Origin: Paenibacillus flagellatus
GTDB taxonomy: Bacteria; Bacillota; Bacilli; Paenibacillales; NBRC-103111
Direction: 5' to 3'
Assembly: GCF_003217775.1 (NCBI RefSeq)
Contig: NZ_QJVJ01000004.1
Span: 248,001 to 312,000 of the forward strand
DNA: 64,000 bases
Part shown: in pieces, positions 8,342 to 16,662 of the stretch
How positions within the stretch are numbered: position 1 is the stretch's first letter
Layout of the letters: each line of letters opens with the position of its first letter
Program-made: the position numbers and the translations under genes
Notes under the pieces: model-generated
Databases searched by the model: none
What the model saw: the letters and a program-made list of their open reading frames with translations, nothing else
Told to the model about the DNA's origin: nothing

Positions 8342-8371
8342 GTCATAGCTTGTCCATGGTGCGCATACGTT
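8342..8371 (+). promoter_or_regulatory. Sigma-E-type promoter of mciZ
   Basis: GTCATAGC (8342-8349), a 14-base spacer and CATACGTT (8364-8371). The -35 octamer and spacer length are the same as at spoIIM, and the -10 fits the sigma-E pattern. Mother-cell expression is known for mciZ in B. subtilis. Confidence 0.68.
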
Positions 8372-8417
8372 GATAGTATAACAGACTTTCAATCGGAAGA
8401 TGAGGACGGGATGAACG

Positions 8418-8648
8418 ATGAAAAGCTACGTATCGGACAAGCATATCCGGATGGTCGGAAAAAGCTGGGAAATCCGCGAGCAGCTGCGCAAACTGTCGGC
8501 CGCGCACGACGGCGGGCGCGCCGAGCTGGCGGCGCTGCTGCCCAAGCTCATCGGCGCTCCCGCAAAAGCGACAGGGCATGCTGCGCCGCCGCGCACACGG
8601 CCGCAAAAAACGCCGGATCGTCGCGTAATCCCCTTCCCATCGTCGTAA
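8418..8648 (+). CDS. mciZ: Z-ring inhibitor MciZ, with an unusual C-terminal extension
   Basis: A 76-residue frame whose first ~45 residues resemble MciZ, the peptide that caps FtsZ filaments in the mother cell and blocks Z-ring assembly. The diagnostic stretch is RMVGKSWEIREQLRKL, equivalent to LVGKAWEIRAKLKEY in B. subtilis. Its location next to nudF also fits. The B. subtilis peptide has 40 residues; here the frame runs on with a Pro/Arg-rich tail (residues ~48-76) that overlaps the convergent DUF3866 gene by 101 bases. The tail may be a later extension or the result of a lost stop or a frameshift. The ribosome site (GAGGA, distant) is weak. Confidence 0.78.
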   Translation: MKSYVSDKHIRMVGKSWEIREQLRKLSAAHDGGRAELAALLPKLIGAPAKATGHAAPPRTRPQKTPDRRVIPFPSS

Positions 8649-9666
8649 TCGGCACCGGATACGACCGCATGCGCTTCTCCGCCTCTTCCGGCGTCACGCC
8701 CGGCACGGAGACGAGCTCGTGGCGCTTCGCGACTCCGGACGCCTCAAGCTGGCGCTCCAGCTGCAGCCGCTGCCGCTCGTCCGGCCACTCGGGCAGCGGT
8801 ACGATCGCGCGCGCCAGCGTCAACGTCCCGAGCGTCTCCAGCAGATGGTGGCTGATGCCGCGATGGCGTTCCCGCGCGTCCGCGAAGCTGATCCGCGGCA
8901 TGACGATCGGGACGCCGCCGAGCGCGGCGACCGCGTGAATCAAGTCCGCCGTCTCCGTGCCGGTATGGCCGAACGGCGTCCCCGTTCCGACGATGCCGGG
9001 CCCCATGACCGCGATCGTCACGTCCGCCCGCTGGACGTGCTTCGCGGCAAGCAGCGCCGTATACCGGTTAACCGTCTCCAGCTCGCCTCCGTACGCGTGT
9101 CCGCACGTAATCGTGCCGTCGAGCCAGCCGAGCGACTTCAATTCCGCGGCGTGACGGCTGAGCGCAAGCGGCAGCGCCCCGCCGTCCGTCATGACGTACG
9201 ATACGCGCGGACGCTCCGACGCAGACGGCTCCCCGAACATCCAGGCGAGCGCGATCGGCAGCATGCTGTGCAGCTCTCCGATCAGCACCGGCATCCGCTC
9301 GATCGTCCTGGCCCGGGCCATGACGCCATGGTGCGGACTGGCCGGCTCCTCCGCCGCCAACACGGCGCGCTGCAGCGGCGTATACCGCAGCTTCATGATA
9401 TGGCCGCCGTGATCGGGAAGCGACTCGCCCCCTTCATCGGTGTCGCCGAACGCGTCATAGACGAAATGCGCTCCGCCGCTGCCGAGCGATAGCTCCGCCG
9501 CCGTCGCGTTCATCCGGACGCGGTCTCCCGGCCGAAGCGGCCGCATCGTGTCGGTATACCGGATCGCCCGGGACGTCGTCCCGCTTTCGTCCGCCACGTC
9601 GACGACCTGCACCGTCCCGCGAACCTCGACGATGCCGACGACCGTTCCCGTCTTCCATCGGATCAT
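8548..9666 (-). CDS. DUF3866 family protein, function unknown
   Basis: A 372-residue protein starting at ATG 9666 behind GGAGG. The first ~95 residues look beta-rich and small-domain-like (TGTVVGIVEVRGTVQVVDV, LRPGDRVRMNATA). The rest is alpha/beta with glycine-rich loops (VMGPGIVGTGTPFGHTGTE, TMGRGLRDDP). The pattern corresponds to DUF3866, conserved in Firmicutes and Actinobacteria without an assigned role. No signal peptide or membrane segment is seen, so it is probably cytoplasmic. It converges on mciZ and overlaps its 3' end. Confidence 0.78.
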   Translation of the reverse strand: MIRWKTGTVVGIVEVRGTVQVVDVADESGTTSRAIRYTDTMRPLRPGDRVRMNATAAELSLGSGGAHFVYDAFGDTDEGGESLPDHGGHIMKLRYTPLQRAVLAAEEPASPHHGVMARARTIERMPVLIGELHSMLPIALAWMFGEPSASERPRVSYVMTDGGALPLALSRHAAELKSLGWLDGTITCGHAYGGELETVNRYTALLAAKHVQRADVTIAVMGPGIVGTGTPFGHTGTETADLIHAVAALGGVPIVMPRISFADARERHRGISHHLLETLGTLTLARAIVPLPEWPDERQRLQLERQLEASGVAKRHELVSVPGVTPEEAEKRMRSYPVPITTMGRGLRDDPAFFAAVCAAAQHALSLLRERR

Positions 9667-9836
9667 GGCGCACCTCCGCAAGCTTTTTCGGCTATCTTCC
9701 CCTACTTATGCTTATTCACCTTGTTTAAGCCAAAAACCATCCCTTTGCAAACGGGTAGGCCGGGGAAGCGACCTCTATGCCGCGACGATTGCCTCATTCC
9801 GCTTCCATTCGGCCGCTGCGATAAAATCCGCCTAAC

Positions 9837-9864
9837 GCAAAAACGCCCGAACCGGGCGTTTTGC
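9837..9864. terminator. Bidirectional terminator after the M20 peptidase gene
   Basis: GCAAAAACGCCCG pairs with CGGGCGTTTTGC around a short loop; T-rich on the minus strand, where it follows the stop of the peptidase gene at 9876. Confidence 0.85.
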
Positions 9865-9875
9865 ATGCGATCGCT

Positions 9876-11015
9876 TTAGGAAGCGGCGCTTTCCTTGATG
9901 ATCGCCACGACGAGCTCCGCCGCCGCCACCAGCTCGGCGATCGGCATTTGCTCCTCGGTCGTATGAATTTTTTCATAGCCGACGGCGAGGTTGACCGTCG
10001 GGATGCCCATGCCGTTGAACATGTTGGCGTCGCTGCCGCCGCCGGTATGAAACGTCGACGGCTTGCGACCGATCGATTCGATCGCCTTCATGGCCAGCTT
10101 CACGACGGGGGCGGTTTCGTCGTATTTATACGCCGGGTAGATGACCTCGCTGATGAACTCCACCTTCGCGCCCATCTCCTCCGCGGCCGATTCGCACGCC
10201 TGCTTCATCGCCGCGAGCTGGCGGTCGAGCTTTTCCTGCACGAGGCTTCTCGCCTCCGCCGCGATATCGACCCGCTCGCAGACGATGTTCGTCGCGCCGC
10301 CGCCGGCGAAGCTGCCGATGTTGGCCGTCGTCTCGAAATCGATCCGGCCGAGCGGCATGCGCGAAATCGCCTTGCTTGCCACCTGGATGGCGCTCACGCC
10401 GTCCTCGGGGTTGACGCCGGCATGCGCCGATCGCCCTTTGAACGTAATTTGGATGCGCGCCTGCGTCGGCGCCGCGACGGCGATTTCCCCGACGCTGCCG
10501 CTCGAGTCGATCGCGTAGCCGTAGGCGGCCTCGAGCCGGTCCGGGCGGTTTTTGGCCATCGCCCGCGAGCCGAGCAGACCGGACTCTTCGCCGGTCGTAA
10601 TGACGAACTGCAGCTTCCCGTGCGGGATCGACTGTTCCTTCAACACCTTGATCGCTTCGATCAAAGCGGCCACGCCCGCCTTGTCGTCGCTGCCCAATAT
10701 CGTCGTGCCGTCGCTGCGGATGTAGCCGTCGTCGTCAATGCGCGGCTTGATCCCTTTGCCCGGCGTCACCGTATCCATATGGCACGTGAACAGAACGGCG
10801 GGAAGGTGCGTCTTGTCCGGCGTCGCCTCCAAGGTGAAGATCAGGTTGCCCGAGCCGTGTCCCGTAACGGACGCGGTATCGTCCTCGAATACGTCCAAGC
10901 CGAGCTCCGCGAACAGCCGCTTCAGCTCCTTGCTGATTTCCTGCTCATGGCGGGTTTCGCTGTCGATCCGGACCAACTGCATGAACTGCTCGATCAACCG
11001 TTCTCGTTGGATCAT
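9876..11015 (-). CDS. yqjE: M20 family metallopeptidase (tripeptidase/PepT-like)
   Basis: A 379-residue peptidase. Metal and catalytic motifs are FTCHMDTVTPGKGIKP (first His and Asp), LGSDDKAGVAA (bridging Asp), ITTGEESGLLGS (catalytic Glu pair), and a late His in HTTEEQM. The inserted dimerisation domain carries FKGRSAHAGVNPEDG. It is closest to B. subtilis YqjE, a tripeptide aminopeptidase-like enzyme, and acts in the cytoplasm on small peptides. GGGAGG lies before the ATG at 11015. It is transcribed alone and closed by a terminator. Confidence 0.9.
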   Translation of the reverse strand: MIQRERLIEQFMQLVRIDSETRHEQEISKELKRLFAELGLDVFEDDTASVTGHGSGNLIFTLEATPDKTHLPAVLFTCHMDTVTPGKGIKPRIDDDGYIRSDGTTILGSDDKAGVAALIEAIKVLKEQSIPHGKLQFVITTGEESGLLGSRAMAKNRPDRLEAAYGYAIDSSGSVGEIAVAAPTQARIQITFKGRSAHAGVNPEDGVSAIQVASKAISRMPLGRIDFETTANIGSFAGGGATNIVCERVDIAAEARSLVQEKLDRQLAAMKQACESAAEEMGAKVEFISEVIYPAYKYDETAPVVKLAMKAIESIGRKPSTFHTGGGSDANMFNGMGIPTVNLAVGYEKIHTTEEQMPIAELVAAAELVVAIIKESAAS

Positions 11016-11115
11016 CTAACTTTCCTCCCGGCCGTGAATTAAGGTACAATACAAGTATGTCCCGCTATCGTAATTAACGTTCCCGTTAACCTTCATTTGC
11101 GAGGAGTGAATCGTT

Positions 11116-11214
11116 TTGTTCAGTAAAAGATTCGTCAAAGTCATGGTCTATCTCATGCTGTTCGCCATGGTGTCGTCCGTCGTGCTGTATGCCGTCGGCA
11201 TGATCATGGGCTGA
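11116..11214 (+). CDS. prli42: Stressosome-associated microprotein Prli42
   Basis: A 32-residue protein starting at TTG 11116, nine bases after GAGGAG. The sequence begins MFSKRFVKVMVYLMLFAMVS and ends in a hydrophobic anchor, VLYAVGMIMG. The basic N-terminus plus K-V-x-V-Y-L-M-L-F-A-M is the signature of Prli42 (DUF4044), which tethers the stressosome to the membrane in Listeria and occurs throughout Bacilli. It is divergent from the peptidase and convergent with bkdB. Confidence 0.82.
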   Translation: MFSKRFVKVMVYLMLFAMVSSVVLYAVGMIMG

Positions 11215-11245
11215 TGCGCCAAGACCGGCCGTCCCGATGCGGGGA

Positions 11246-12571
11246 TCAGTACAGCTTCGTGTCGAGCGAATAGCTCTCCAAGTTTTCCTTCACGCGCTGG
11301 AGGAACCGTCCGCAAATGACGCCGTCGAGAATGCGGTGGTCGAGCGACAAGCAAATGTTCGCCATCGAGCGGACGGCGATCATGTCGTGAATGACGACCG
11401 GACGCTTCACGATCGATTCGAACGTCAAGTTGACCGCTTGCGGATAGTTGATAATCGGGTACGACAAAATCGACCCGAACGATCCGGTATTGTTCACCGT
11501 TATCGTGCCGCCCTGCACGTCGTCGAGCCTCAGCTTGCCGGAACGCGCCTTGCGCGACAATTCGTCGATCTCGCGTGCGAGACCGGCGATATTTTTTTGG
11601 TCGGCTTTCTTGATGACCGGCGTAATGACGGAGTCTTCGGTGCCGACGGACAGCGAAATGTTGATGTCCCGCTTGACGATGATTTTGTCGACCGCCCATA
11701 CCGAGTTCATGATCGGGTAATCCTTGATCGCGTTGACGACCGCTTTCAGGACGAACGCCAAGTACGTCAGGTTGATGCCTTCCTTCTTCATGAACTCGTC
11801 CTTGATCTTGTTGCGCAGGACGACCAGGTTCGTCACGTCCACCTCGATCATCGTCCAAGCGTGCGGAATTTCCGCCACGCTCTGGCGCATCCGCGTCGCG
11901 ATCGTGTTGCGGATCGGGGTGACGTCGATAATATATTCGCCGCGGCCGTCGTCGATGCGGCTCTCCACTTCGATTTTCGGCGTAGGCGGCTCTTCGGACA
12001 AGTGCAGTCCGGTCGAGCGGACGGGCAGCTTCGGCGCTTCCGCCGCAATCGGGGCGGATTCCGCCGCACCCGGTCTAGCCGCCGGAGACGGTCCCTCCTC
12101 CAAGTAGCGGAGGACGTCTTTGCGCGTAATGCGTCCGCCCATGCCGGTGCCGGTCAGCGACTGCAGCGGAACGCCGTGCTCGGCCGCCAGCTGCTGAACC
12201 GCCGGCGAATATCGGCCGCGCATCGACGTATCGTCCGCCCCCGCCGCCGGCCGGACGGCGGCGCCCGGCGGCGAGACGCTCTCGGCGGCCGGCTCGGCCG
12301 CCTCGCTCCCGCTTCCCGCTTCCGCGATCAGGGCGACGGCCGTTCCGACCGCCACCGTCTCGCCTTCGTCGACGAGCAGCCGGAGCAGCGTCCCTTCCAC
12401 CGTCGACGGCAGCTCCGCATTCACTTTCTCCGTAATCAGCTCGCAGATCGGCTCGTACTGCTCGACGTAATCGCCGGGCTTCTTGAGCCATTTCGCGATC
12501 GTCGCCGAGACGAGCGATTCCGCCAGCTGGGGAATGACGATTTCGGTCCCTTGCGCCTTCGTTTCTTTCAT
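11246..12571 (-). CDS. bkdB: Branched-chain 2-oxoacid dehydrogenase E2 (dihydrolipoyl acyltransferase)
   Basis: A 441-residue E2 core protein. An N-terminal lipoyl domain carries the modified lysine in ICELITEKVNAELPST (about residue 44). A Pro/Ala-rich linker leads to the peripheral-subunit-binding domain (YSPAVQQLAAEHGVPLQSL) and the catalytic domain with the CoA-acyltransferase motif LSLDHRILDG. The product is the branched acyl-CoA used for iso/anteiso fatty acids. Start ATG 12571 lies 11 bases after GGGAGG; frames upstream of it are an unlikely extension. It follows bkdAB and bkdAA on the minus strand. Confidence 0.94.
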   Translation of the reverse strand: MKETKAQGTEIVIPQLAESLVSATIAKWLKKPGDYVEQYEPICELITEKVNAELPSTVEGTLLRLLVDEGETVAVGTAVALIAEAGSGSEAAEPAAESVSPPGAAVRPAAGADDTSMRGRYSPAVQQLAAEHGVPLQSLTGTGMGGRITRKDVLRYLEEGPSPAARPGAAESAPIAAEAPKLPVRSTGLHLSEEPPTPKIEVESRIDDGRGEYIIDVTPIRNTIATRMRQSVAEIPHAWTMIEVDVTNLVVLRNKIKDEFMKKEGINLTYLAFVLKAVVNAIKDYPIMNSVWAVDKIIVKRDINISLSVGTEDSVITPVIKKADQKNIAGLAREIDELSRKARSGKLRLDDVQGGTITVNNTGSFGSILSYPIINYPQAVNLTFESIVKRPVVIHDMIAVRSMANICLSLDHRILDGVICGRFLQRVKENLESYSLDTKLY

Positions 12572-12636
12572 CTCAAAGCCAACCTCCCGGGAAAACGCGC
12601 CCTTGACGCGCCTGATCCGACTATTGCTACCGCTTC

Positions 12637-13620
12637 TCAATACAGCGCGAGGTTCCTCATCGCTTCTTTCACTTTATCCTTGTTCAGCATATAGTGCTTC
12701 TCGAGCACGGGGCTGATCGGCATCGCCGGCACGTCCGGGCTGCACAGCCGCATGATCGGCGCGTCGAGCTGATAGAGCAGTTCCTCGGCGATAATCGCGG
12801 ACACCTCCGCGCCGACCCCGCCCGTCTTGTTGTCTTCGTGGACGACGAGCACTTTGCCCGTCTTGGCGGCGGCCGCCAAAATCGCTTCCTTGTCGAGCGG
12901 CTGGATCGAGCGCAAGTCGAGCACGAGGGCGCTGATCCCTTCCTTCGCCAGCTCCGTCGCCGCTTCCAGCGCGAAATGGACGGTCAGGCCGTACGTTATG
13001 ACGGTAATGTCGGAGCCGTCGCGCTTCACGTCGGCTTTGCCGATCGGCACCGTGTAATCGCCCTCGGGCACTTCGCCCTCGGCGAGCTGGTAACATTTTT
13101 TGTGCTCGAAGAACAAAACCGGGTCGGGGTCGCGAATCGCCGCCTTGAGCAGCCCTTTCGCATCGTAGGGCGTCGACGGGAAGACGATTTTGAGTCCCGG
13201 CGTGCCGAAAAAGATCGATTCCGTGCATTGCGAATGATACAAGCCGCCGAAAATGCCGCCCCCGATCGGCGCACGGATCACGACCGGACACGTCCAATCG
13301 TTGTTGGAGCGGTACCGGATTTTCGCCGCTTCGCTGATGATCTGGTTCGTCGCGGGCAGCATGAAGTCGGCGTATTGCATTTCCGCGATCGGACGCATGC
13401 CGTACATGGCCGCCCCGATGGCGACGCCGGCGATGGCCGACTCGGCGAGAGGCGTATCCATGACGCGCTGCTCGCCGAACTTCTCGATCATCCCTTTCGT
13501 CGCCCCGAATACGCCGCCTTTATAGCCGACGTCCTCGCCGAGCACGAATACGTTGTCGTCGCGGGACATCTCCTCCTGCATCGCATCGCGGATCGCGGTC
13601 AAATAATTGACGACCGGCAT
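12637..13620 (-). CDS. bkdAB: Branched-chain 2-oxoacid dehydrogenase E1 beta subunit
   Basis: A 327-residue transketolase-like subunit. It starts MPVVNYLTAIRDAMQEEM and contains LGEDVGYKGGVFGATKG, FMLPATNQI and APIGGGIFGGLYHSQ, typical of the E1 beta chain that completes the thiamine-diphosphate site with E1 alpha. The C-terminal domain includes VVHEDNKTGGVGAEV. It lies four bases downstream of bkdAA and 65 bases before bkdB, so all three subunits are cotranscribed. Confidence 0.95.
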   Translation of the reverse strand: MPVVNYLTAIRDAMQEEMSRDDNVFVLGEDVGYKGGVFGATKGMIEKFGEQRVMDTPLAESAIAGVAIGAAMYGMRPIAEMQYADFMLPATNQIISEAAKIRYRSNNDWTCPVVIRAPIGGGIFGGLYHSQCTESIFFGTPGLKIVFPSTPYDAKGLLKAAIRDPDPVLFFEHKKCYQLAEGEVPEGDYTVPIGKADVKRDGSDITVITYGLTVHFALEAATELAKEGISALVLDLRSIQPLDKEAILAAAAKTGKVLVVHEDNKTGGVGAEVSAIIAEELLYQLDAPIMRLCSPDVPAMPISPVLEKHYMLNKDKVKEAMRNLALY

Positions 13621-13623
13621 CGG

Positions 13624-14634
13624 TTACACCCCTTCCTCTTCGGCATAGACGTGCCGGTACAAGTCGTCCGGCTGCGGGAACGGCGCTTTGTCCCCGAATT
13701 CGGTCGCTTCCTTGATTTCCGCGGTGACGCTGGCGACGAGCGCCTCGTCCTGCTCCTCGCTCCAGATGCCGCTTTCGATCAAGTACGATTTGAAGCGCGG
13801 AATCGCATCCTTGCCCCGGTGCAGGTCGATCTCTTCCTTCGTCCGGTAGGCGAGGTCGTTGTCGGACGTCGAGTGCGGCGACAGCCGGTACGTGACCGCC
13901 TCGACCAGCGTCGGCCCTTCGCCGCGGATGGCGCGCTCGCGCGCTTCCTTGACGACGCGGAACACTTCCAGCACGTCGTTGCCGTCGACCTTCACGCCCG
14001 GGAAGCCGTATCCGATGGCACGCTCGGCGATGGAGCCGGCGACCTGACGGTGGATCGGCACCGATATCGCGTATTGATTGTTCTCGCACATGAAAATAAC
14101 CGGGAGCTTATGCACGCCCGCGAAGTTGCAGCCTTCGTGGAAGTCGCCCTGGTTGCTCGAGCCGTCGCCGAACGAGACGAACGCGGCGAGCGGCTCGCCC
14201 TTCATCCTCGCGGCGAGCGCGACGCCGACGGCATGCGGCACCTGCGTCGTGACCGGCGAAGATCCGGTGACGATGCGCAGCTTGCGGTGGGAAAAATGCC
14301 CGGGCATTTGCCGTCCGCCGCTGTTCGGGTCTCCAGCCTTGGCGAACAGCGACAGCATCAGCTCCCTCGGCGTCATGCCGACGGACAGGACGAACCCGTA
14401 GTCGCGGTAGTAGGGCAAAAAGTAATCGCGATCCCGATCGAGCGCGAACGCCGCGCCGACTTGGGCCGCCTCCTGTCCGATTCCGGAAACGTGAAAGTTG
14501 ATTTTGCCGGCCCGCTGCAGCAGCAGCGCGCGTTCGTCATACTTTCTAGCGAGCAGCATGAACCTGTACATGTCGAGCGCTTGCTGATCGGATAGGCCAA
14601 GTTGCTTGTGCTTCGTCAATTGACCGATGGACAT
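13624..14634 (-). CDS. bkdAA: Branched-chain 2-oxoacid dehydrogenase E1 alpha subunit
   Basis: A 336-residue thiamine-diphosphate-binding subunit. The cofactor motif is FGDGSSNQGDFHEGCNFAG ... CENNQYAIS (GDG-x-N type). The phosphorylation-loop region YRLSPHSTSDND is also conserved. It decarboxylates 2-oxo acids from Val, Ile and Leu. AGGAGG precedes the ATG at 14634, and a sigma-A promoter lies 150 bases upstream. Pyruvate dehydrogenase is the main alternative, but the neighbouring YqzF and lpdV genes favour the bkd complex. Confidence 0.93.
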   Translation of the reverse strand: MSIGQLTKHKQLGLSDQQALDMYRFMLLARKYDERALLLQRAGKINFHVSGIGQEAAQVGAAFALDRDRDYFLPYYRDYGFVLSVGMTPRELMLSLFAKAGDPNSGGRQMPGHFSHRKLRIVTGSSPVTTQVPHAVGVALAARMKGEPLAAFVSFGDGSSNQGDFHEGCNFAGVHKLPVIFMCENNQYAISVPIHRQVAGSIAERAIGYGFPGVKVDGNDVLEVFRVVKEARERAIRGEGPTLVEAVTYRLSPHSTSDNDLAYRTKEEIDLHRGKDAIPRFKSYLIESGIWSEEQDEALVASVTAEIKEATEFGDKAPFPQPDDLYRHVYAEEEGV

Positions 14635-14789
14635 TGGGGCTTCAGCCTCCTGGTCGGCCGAACGTGTGGCGGGCGCCTGGCGCCCACGCTCGCCGTATAT
14701 TTGGAATTGCCGTCCGCTGCCGACGCGGCAACGCTATAAGGCCGTCGATGGTTTTATTACCTGGTCCTAAGAGTTGACCTTATAACTAT

Positions 14790-14818
14790 ATTATAATCGC
14801 TTTTCCGGTCGATTACAA
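14790..14818 (-). promoter_or_regulatory. Promoter of bkdAA-bkdAB-bkdB
   Basis: TTGTAA (14818-14813), 17 bases, TATAAT (14795-14790) on the minus strand. This allows the three bkd genes to be transcribed separately from lpdV. No GG-N10-GC sigma-54 element, as used in B. subtilis, was seen here. Confidence 0.7.
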
Positions 14819-14848
14819 TTTCGTTCCGCCTCTATCCGAAAAACGCCG

Positions 14849-16270
14849 TTACATCCCGATCGACAGCCCGTCCACCGCCAGCATCGCCTCGCCGAGCGCC
14901 TCCGACAGCGTCGGGTGCGGATGGACGACGCTGCCGACCTCCCACGGCGTCGCGTCGAGCAGCTGGGCGAGCGCCGCCTCCGCGATCAGGTCGGTCGCAT
15001 GCGGGCCGATCAGATGAACGCCTAGCAGGTCGTTCGTCTTCGCGTCGGCGACGACTTTGACGAACCCGTCGTTTTCGCCGAAAACGAGCGCCTTGCCGAG
15101 CGGCTTGAACGGAAACTTCGCCGTCTTCGTCTCGAAGCCCCGCTCCTTCGCCTGCGCCTCGGTCCAGCCGACCGACGCGACCTCCGGCCGCGTATAGATG
15201 CAGCGCGGTATCCGGTGCGCCGGATGCGATAGCGGCGTCTTGCCCGCGGCGTGCTCGGCCGCGGCGATCCCTTCGTGTCCGGCGGCATGGGCGAGCTGAA
15301 GTCCGCCGTTCACGTCGCCGACGGCGTAAATATGCGGCTCGGTCGTCTGCAGGAAGCCGTTCACCTTGATGACGCCGTTTTCGACGCGGACGTCCGTATT
15401 TTCCAAGCCGATGCCGTCTACGTTGGCGACGCGGCCGACCGAGACGAGCATCGTCTCCGCAGCCAGCGACTCCGATCCTTTCGCCGTCTCGACCGTCATC
15501 GCGACGCCGTCCGCCCCGGAGACGACCGAATCCGTCACCAGCTTGGCACCCGTCAGGACGCGAATGCCGCGCTTCTTGAACAGTCTCTCCAGCTCCCGGG
15601 AGACGTCTTCGTCCTCCGTCGGGATGAGCCGGCGTTCCGCCTCGACGATCGTCACGTCCGCCCCGAATTCGTGCAGCATCGTCGCCCATTCGACGCCGAT
15701 GACGCCTCCGCCTACGATGACGATCGACGCGGGAACGCTCTCCATCGCGAGCGCGTCGTCGCTCGTCATGATCCGCTTGCCGTCCGGCTCCAAGCCCGGC
15801 AGCGTGCGCGGGCGCGAGCCGGTGGCGATGACGAGCTGGTTCGGCACGAGCGTCTCGGTTTCGCCGTCCTCCAGCTCGACCGCGACCGAGCCGCTCCTCG
15901 GGGAGAAGATCGACGGCCCGATGATGCGTCCGTTCCCCCGCACGACCTCGATGTTATGCTTGCTCATCAAGTAGTGCAGCCCTTTGTGAAGCTGCTCCAC
16001 GATATCCGTCTTGCGGGCTTGCGCCTTCGCCAAATCGAACGTAACCGGCCCGGCGATGACGCCGAAATCGTCGGCGCGCTTCATCGTCGCGTACACTTCC
16101 GCGCTGCGCAGCAGCGCCTTGCTCGGGATGCAGCCTTTGTGCAGGCACGTGCCTCCGAGCTTGTCCCGCTCGACGATCGCCACCGACTTGCCGAGCTGCG
16201 CCGCGCGGATCGCCGCGGAATAGCCGCCGATGCCGCCGCCGAGCACGACGAGGTCGAATGGTTTGGACAT
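14849..16270 (-). CDS. lpdV: Dihydrolipoyl dehydrogenase (E3 of the bkd complex)
   Basis: A 473-residue FAD flavoprotein. FAD motif LGGGIGGYSAAIRAAQLG, redox disulfide GGTCLHKGCIPSK (C-x4-C), NAD motif IVIVGGGVIGVEWA, and the C-terminal active-site region VVHPHPTLSEALGEA with the His-Glu pair. It reoxidises the lipoyl group of BkdB. It is upstream of bkdAA on the same strand with its own promoter, and a second promoter separates it from the E1/E2 genes. Confidence 0.95.
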   Translation of the reverse strand: MSKPFDLVVLGGGIGGYSAAIRAAQLGKSVAIVERDKLGGTCLHKGCIPSKALLRSAEVYATMKRADDFGVIAGPVTFDLAKAQARKTDIVEQLHKGLHYLMSKHNIEVVRGNGRIIGPSIFSPRSGSVAVELEDGETETLVPNQLVIATGSRPRTLPGLEPDGKRIMTSDDALAMESVPASIVIVGGGVIGVEWATMLHEFGADVTIVEAERRLIPTEDEDVSRELERLFKKRGIRVLTGAKLVTDSVVSGADGVAMTVETAKGSESLAAETMLVSVGRVANVDGIGLENTDVRVENGVIKVNGFLQTTEPHIYAVGDVNGGLQLAHAAGHEGIAAAEHAAGKTPLSHPAHRIPRCIYTRPEVASVGWTEAQAKERGFETKTAKFPFKPLGKALVFGENDGFVKVVADAKTNDLLGVHLIGPHATDLIAEAALAQLLDATPWEVGSVVHPHPTLSEALGEAMLAVDGLSIGM

Positions 16271-16305
16271 GGATCAGTTCCTCCCGTCTTGAGATGAATG
16301 CCTCT

Positions 16306-16333
16306 ATTGTACCAAAAGCGAAATAGACATCAA
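16306..16333 (-). promoter_or_regulatory. Promoter of lpdV
   Basis: TTGATG (16333-16328), 16 bases, TACAAT (16311-16306) on the minus strand, about 36 bases before the lpdV ATG. Confidence 0.62.
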
Positions 16334-16389
16334 ATACAATTCGGGATAAGATAGAGAAAGACGATCAACCTAGCAAAGCGAGGATTTCC

Positions 16390-16659
16390 ATGAAGGACAA
16401 GTTTCAGCGCTTCGTCGCCATCCTGCTGCTCGTCATTCCGGGCATCGCCGCCACGTACGGCTTCCTCGCCATGAAGGACGCCTGGTTCGCGCAGTTCGGA
16501 CCGGAGGACGAAAACCCGCATATTTTATGGGGCAAGCTGCTCGTAGGCCTCGTCCTGTTCGCGGCCGGCGTCGCCTTTATCGGCGGCTGGATTTTTTTCC
16601 GGGACCGCAAGCGCAACTACGTCGCACCCCGTTTTCGGGCAAAAAAAAGACGGCCCTAG
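16390..16659 (+). CDS. yqzF: DUF2627 small membrane protein (YqzF family)
   Basis: An 89-residue protein with two hydrophobic segments (VAILLLVIPGIAATYGFLAM near the start and LLVGLVLFAAGVAFIGGWIF near residue 60) and a strongly basic C-terminus. It matches DUF2627, which in Bacillus lies beside the bkd genes. The role is unknown. It is divergent from lpdV and its stop lies only three bases from the convergent MraY-like gene, with no obvious terminator between. Confidence 0.82.
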   Translation: MKDKFQRFVAILLLVIPGIAATYGFLAMKDAWFAQFGPEDENPHILWGKLLVGLVLFAAGVAFIGGWIFFRDRKRNYVAPRFRAKKRRP

Positions 16660-16662
16660 GCG

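Noticed and set aside
12694-14595. A 633-codon open frame on the plus strand through the bkd genes
   Set aside because: It is antisense to three clear bkd genes, rich in Arg, Asp and Val as expected from reversed high-GC codons, and has no ribosome site or recognisable motif.
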